From positions 1 to 16,334 of the forward strand of contig DBLW01000173.1 in assembly GCA_002298075.1 (NCBI GenBank): a stretch of 16,334 bases of DNA. Reading direction: 5' to 3'. A model generated the notes under the pieces. The model saw only the letters and a list, made by a program, of their open reading frames with translations, was not told the origin of the DNA and ran no database searches. Source of the DNA: Bacteroidales bacterium UBA714 (GTDB lineage Bacteria; Bacteroidota; Bacteroidia; Bacteroidales; UBA932). Numbering within the stretch: position 1 is the first letter of the stretch; each line of letters opens with the position of its first letter. Positions 12,838 to 16,334 of the stretch are shown here, piece after piece. A program made the position numbers and the translations under genes.

Positions 12838-15800
12838 TCATTCCCCGCGGAAATAGCTTACGGCATTGTCAAAGAGCGGCTGCTCAAGACCCTCATCCAT
12901 GATGTTCTTGAAAAGGTTGCCTTCAAAGCGCTCAGTATGGCCCATCTTTCCGAGAATCTGCCCGTTGCGGCTTATGATTCCCTCGATTGCATAATAAGAG
13001 CCGTTAGGGTTGTAAGGAGACTCCATAGTAGGCTCTTCCTCAAGAGGGTCAACATACTGGAAAGCTACCTGTCCGTTTGCGAAAAGTTCCTTTGCAAGAG
13101 ACTCGTTCACAACGAATTTTCCCTCTCCGTGGCTGACAGCTATCGTATGCAGGTCACCGATTGCAAAGCCTTTGAGCCAAGGCGAATTTGCAGTAGCCAC
13201 CCTCGTTGTCACCATCTGCGAGATATGACGGTTGATGTCATTGCGGAAAAGCGTCGGACTGTCCTTGGTCACCTGTCCCAGACGTCCGTAAGGCAGGAGT
13301 CCCGACTTGACGAGGGCCTGGAATCCGTTGCAGATTCCCAAGATAAGTCCACCCCTGTCTATCAGGGCATGCACCGCATCGGCTATATCCTTATTGTTCA
13401 ATACATTCGCAATGAATTTTCCGCTTCCGTCAGGCTCATCTCCGGCAGAGAATCCGCCGCTGAGCATAAGCACATGACACTCGTCTATGTTCTGCTTCAT
13501 CCGGGCGATTGAGCTGAATATGTCATCCTCCGTAAGATTGCAGAAAACACTCATGCGCACCTGCGCACCTGCATTCCTCCAAGCCTTCGCGGAATCATAG
13601 TCACAGTTGGTTCCAGGGAACACCGGTATATATACCACAGGGGTCTCCACTGGCTCGCCCTTATATTTCAAATCGGCCCTCTTTACCTTAAGAGGCTTCA
13701 CTCCCTCCATTCCTGAAGGCATGAGCTTCTGATGGTAAGCCTCTGCTGTAGCAGGATAGACCTGTGAATAGCGCAGCCCGTTGACTTCCATGAGGTCGAA
13801 TATGTCGAGTTTCTTTCCGTTGAGTACGATTTCGCTCTCCTCACCGTCAGTCACTTCTCCTACAAGTTCAGCATAAGGATAGTCGAGCTCCGTCTCCGAC
13901 TCCACGAGTATGGAGCCGTATCCATAGTCAAAGAGCGTGCTCTCGTCAACATTCACCTTGATGTCAAGGCCGTTTCCGAATGACATCTTGCAGATTGCCT
14001 CCGCCAGTCCTCCGAAACCGAGGGCATATGCGGAAACTATATTCTCCTGAAGTATCTGCTCATGAACGTATTTCCAGTTCGCCTTGAGCTGGTCTGTATC
14101 AGGCATATAATCAGCAAGCGGGGTATGCCTGATGAGGTATATTTTGTTGCCCTCCCATTTGAATTCAGGGGAAATCACGTTTTCGGCGTCAACCGTAGTG
14201 ATTCCGAATGCCATCAACATAGGAGGCACGTTTATATTCTCGAAAGTGCCGCTCATGGAATCCTTACCTCCGATTGAAGGAAGGCCTAAGGCCACCTGCA
14301 TCTTCAATGCTCCCAAAAGGGCACTGACAGGCTTTCCCCATGACTTTGATCCGGTCATCCTCTCGAAATATTCCTGATATGAAAAACGCATCTTCTCGTA
14401 TGAACCTCCGGCAGCAACGACCTTCGAGCAAGCCTCAACCACAGCATATGCAGCTCCATGGTAAGGGCTCCAGCTTGCAATGAAAGGATTGTATCCGAAT
14501 GCCATCATGCTCGCGGTATCTGTATATCCGTCTGTCGGAAGCTTCTGCACGGACACCTGCGTCTCGGTTGACTGCAGGCAGCCTCCGAACGGCATCAGCA
14601 CCGTAGAGCGTCCGATAGTTGAGTCGAACATCTCTATAAGGCCTTTCTGCGAAGCCACATTCGGGTCCTTGAGGTTGTTGCAGACTTTCTCCTTGAGGGT
14701 TTCGCCTTCAATCTCGCGGCTAAACGGATTTCTCTGTTCAACTGCTCCGATTATGGCCTTCGAATAATGCTTTGCACCGGCGCTGTCGATGAACTCGCGT
14801 GAAAGGTCAACGACAAGCTTTTCTCCGTTGAACATGCGCATGCGTCCGAGGTCAGTCACATCCGCCACATGTGTCACCTCTACATTCTCGCTTGCGCAAA
14901 ACTCCATGAAGGCCTCCTTGTCCTTGGACTCCACGACAACGGACATGCGCTCCTGCGACTCGCTGATTGCAAGTTCTGTCGAATTCAGGCCGCTGTATTT
15001 CACCGGGACCCTGTCAAGATATATGTCAAGACCGTCTGTAAGTTCTCCTATGGCCACGCTGACTCCTCCGGCACCGAAGTCATTTGACTTCTTTATGAGC
15101 CTTGTCACTTCTGGACGGCGGAAAAGCCTCTGCAATTTCCTCTCCTCAGGCGCATTTCCTTTCTGCACCTCGCTGCCGCATGTCTCGAGCGAAGCCTCAG
15201 TGTGCTCTTTCGATGAGCCGGTAGCTCCGCCGACACCGTCACGTCCGGTACGTCCGCCAAGAAGCAGCACGACATCTCCCGGAGAAGGGCTTTCACGGCG
15301 CACGTTCTCTGCCTTCACAGCACCTACTACCGCGCCGACCTCAAGCCTCTTGGCAACATATCCGTCATGATACACCTCACGGACATGAGTAGTTGCAAGT
15401 CCTATCTGATTTCCGTAGCTTGAATAGCCGTGCGCTGCCTTGCGGCTGATTATGCTCTGCGGAAGCTTTCCCGGAATAGTGTCAGCAACGCTCTGGCAGA
15501 TGTCGCCGGCACCGGTAACCCTCATTGCCTGATAAACATAAGAACGTCCCGAGAGAGGGTCACGTATTGCGCCTCCAAGACATGTTGCGGCACCTCCGAA
15601 AGGCTCGATTTCAGTAGGGTGGTTATGCGTCTCGTTCTTGAACTGGAGAAGCCATTTCTCGGTTGACATGCTTCCCCCGTCATCAACGATGTCCACATCC
15701 ACATATATGCTGCATGCGTTATTCTCCTCGCTGACCTCCATATCGTCAAGCAGTCCCTTCGACTTGAGATAACGGGCGCCCACAGTGGCCATATCCATGA

Positions 15801-16334
15801 GATTCAGACCCTTGTTTTCGCGTCCGAGTTCCTTGCGTATCTTCATGTAGAGGTTCAGCGTGCCCTCAATTTCTCCCTTGACGAACGAGTCCTCAACCTG
15901 TATGTCCTCAAGCTCAGTTGTGAAAGTCGTGTGACGGCAATGGTCGCTCCAGTATGTGTCAAGGATGCGCAACTCCGTCTCGAACGGGTCACGTCCCTCC
16001 GACCTGAAATATTTCACGACCTCGCGCAAGTCATCGGCATTCATGGCCAGCCCCATCTTGCGGCAATATCCGGCAAGTTCCTCCTCCGGAAGCTCGCGCA
16101 GCCCCTCAAGCACCGGAACTGGAGCGACCTCAGGCTGTTCAGTTCCGACGAGCTTCGAAAGGTCCTTCTCACGGGACTCCACGGTATTGATGTAATAATG
16201 CCTGATTTTGGCAACCACTTCATCGGACGTGTCTCCCGGAAGGATTATGAGCCTCGAGCTCTTGATTCCGACCTTTGCGGAAGGATCTATGAGCCTCACG
16301 CAATCGACGGCCGACGCCGCCCTCTGGTCAAACT
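12838..16334 (-). CDS. purL: Phosphoribosylformylglycinamidine synthase, large single-chain form (5' end outside the window)
   Basis: PurL converts FGAR to FGAM with glutamine and ATP. This is the long form in which synthetase and glutaminase are fused. The frame is open to the right edge: codons upstream of the GTG at 16299 read FDQRAASAVDC, a conserved PurL segment, so that GTG is not the start. About 1,164 residues are visible and roughly 70 are missing from a usual ~1,235. Motifs are DTYWSDHCRHTTF, ETHNHPTEIEPFGGAAT, GGRTGRDGVGGATGSS and GGKDSMSGTF. The C-terminal glutaminase has the nucleophile in LGICNGFQAL (Cys codon 13330-13332) and the His-Glu pair in VSHGEGKF (His 13129-13131, Glu 13123-13125). 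It uses Phe where GCQ is common in NGCQ. It leads the visible purL-purF run; its promoter lies outside. Confidence 0.97.
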   Translation of the reverse strand, partial: FDQRAASAVDCVRLIDPSAKVGIKSSRLIILPGDTSDEVVAKIRHYYINTVESREKDLSKLVGTEQPEVAPVPVLEGLRELPEEELAGYCRKMGLAMNADDLREVVKYFRSEGRDPFETELRILDTYWSDHCRHTTFTTELEDIQVEDSFVKGEIEGTLNLYMKIRKELGRENKGLNLMDMATVGARYLKSKGLLDDMEVSEENNACSIYVDVDIVDDGGSMSTEKWLLQFKNETHNHPTEIEPFGGAATCLGGAIRDPLSGRSYVYQAMRVTGAGDICQSVADTIPGKLPQSIISRKAAHGYSSYGNQIGLATTHVREVYHDGYVAKRLEVGAVVGAVKAENVRRESPSPGDVVLLLGGRTGRDGVGGATGSSKEHTEASLETCGSEVQKGNAPEERKLQRLFRRPEVTRLIKKSNDFGAGGVSVAIGELTDGLDIYLDRVPVKYSGLNSTELAISESQERMSVVVESKDKEAFMEFCASENVEVTHVADVTDLGRMRMFNGEKLVVDLSREFIDSAGAKHYSKAIIGAVEQRNPFSREIEGETLKEKVCNNLKDPNVASQKGLIEMFDSTIGRSTVLMPFGGCLQSTETQVSVQKLPTDGYTDTASMMAFGYNPFIASWSPYHGAAYAVVEACSKVVAAGGSYEKMRFSYQEYFERMTGSKSWGKPVSALLGALKMQVALGLPSIGGKDSMSGTFENINVPPMLMAFGITTVDAENVISPEFKWEGNKIYLIRHTPLADYMPDTDQLKANWKYVHEQILQENIVSAYALGFGGLAEAICKMSFGNGLDIKVNVDESTLFDYGYGSILVESETELDYPYAELVGEVTDGEESEIVLNGKKLDIFDLMEVNGLRYSQVYPATAEAYHQKLMPSGMEGVKPLKVKRADLKYKGEPVETPVVYIPVFPGTNCDYDSAKAWRNAGAQVRMSVFCNLTEDDIFSSIARMKQNIDECHVLMLSGGFSAGDEPDGSGKFIANVLNNKDIADAVHALIDRGGLILGICNGFQALVKSGLLPYGRLGQVTKDSPTLFRNDINRHISQMVTTRVATANSPWLKGFAIGDLHTIAVSHGEGKFVVNESLAKELFANGQVAFQYVDPLEEEPTMESPYNPNGSYYAIEGIISRNGQILGKMGHTERFEGNLFKNIMDEGLEQPLFDNAVSYFRGE

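Overview
The window looks like part of a Bacteroidota (probably Bacteroidales) chromosome. The grounds are promoters of the Bacteroidota form (a TTTG-like -33 box and a TAnnTTTG -7 box), A-rich translation starts with little Shine-Dalgarno, a single-chain large PurL, and an Fe-S type PurF with a propeptide. Genus cannot be settled from the sequence. Every confident gene is on the minus strand, so transcription runs from the right edge to the left.

Right to left: (1) purL (its first ~70 codons lie outside the window), purF and a BASS-family membrane transporter form a tight run. (2) After a 66-base gap holding a good promoter comes a six-gene surface-glycan block: wbpB-, wbpE-, wbpD- and wbpA-like genes, a Wzx-type flippase and a GT4-like glycosyltransferase. 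Their spacing runs from 20 bases or less to overlaps. (3) A 108-base gap with a -7-like box leads to purM. (4) A 277-base non-coding interval with a strong promoter leads to purH, which ends at a clear intrinsic terminator. (5) The left ~480 bases are an A-rich tandem repeat with an 84-base unit inside a 168-base higher-order period. It runs off the left edge and carries only a doubtful, stop-interrupted open frame.

Functionally there are two systems. PurF, PurL, PurM and PurH catalyse steps 1, 4, 5 and 9-10 of de novo IMP synthesis. Between purF and purM sits a set predicted to turn UDP-GlcNAc into UDP-2,3-diacetamido-2,3-dideoxyglucuronic acid: 6-oxidation (WbpA), 3-oxidation (WbpB), 3-amination (WbpE) and 3-N-acetylation (WbpD). 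A flippase and one glycosyltransferase suggest use in a lipid-linked cell-surface glycan. No 2-epimerase (WbpI type), Wzy polymerase or initiating phosphoglycosyltransferase is present here.

The points most worth a second look are: a G9 tract at the start of wbpB in which a slip of one base either way creates a stop codon right beside an internal ATG; a G8 tract inside wbpA; a candidate H-type pseudoknot in the purH leader; and the higher-order tandem repeat beyond purH.
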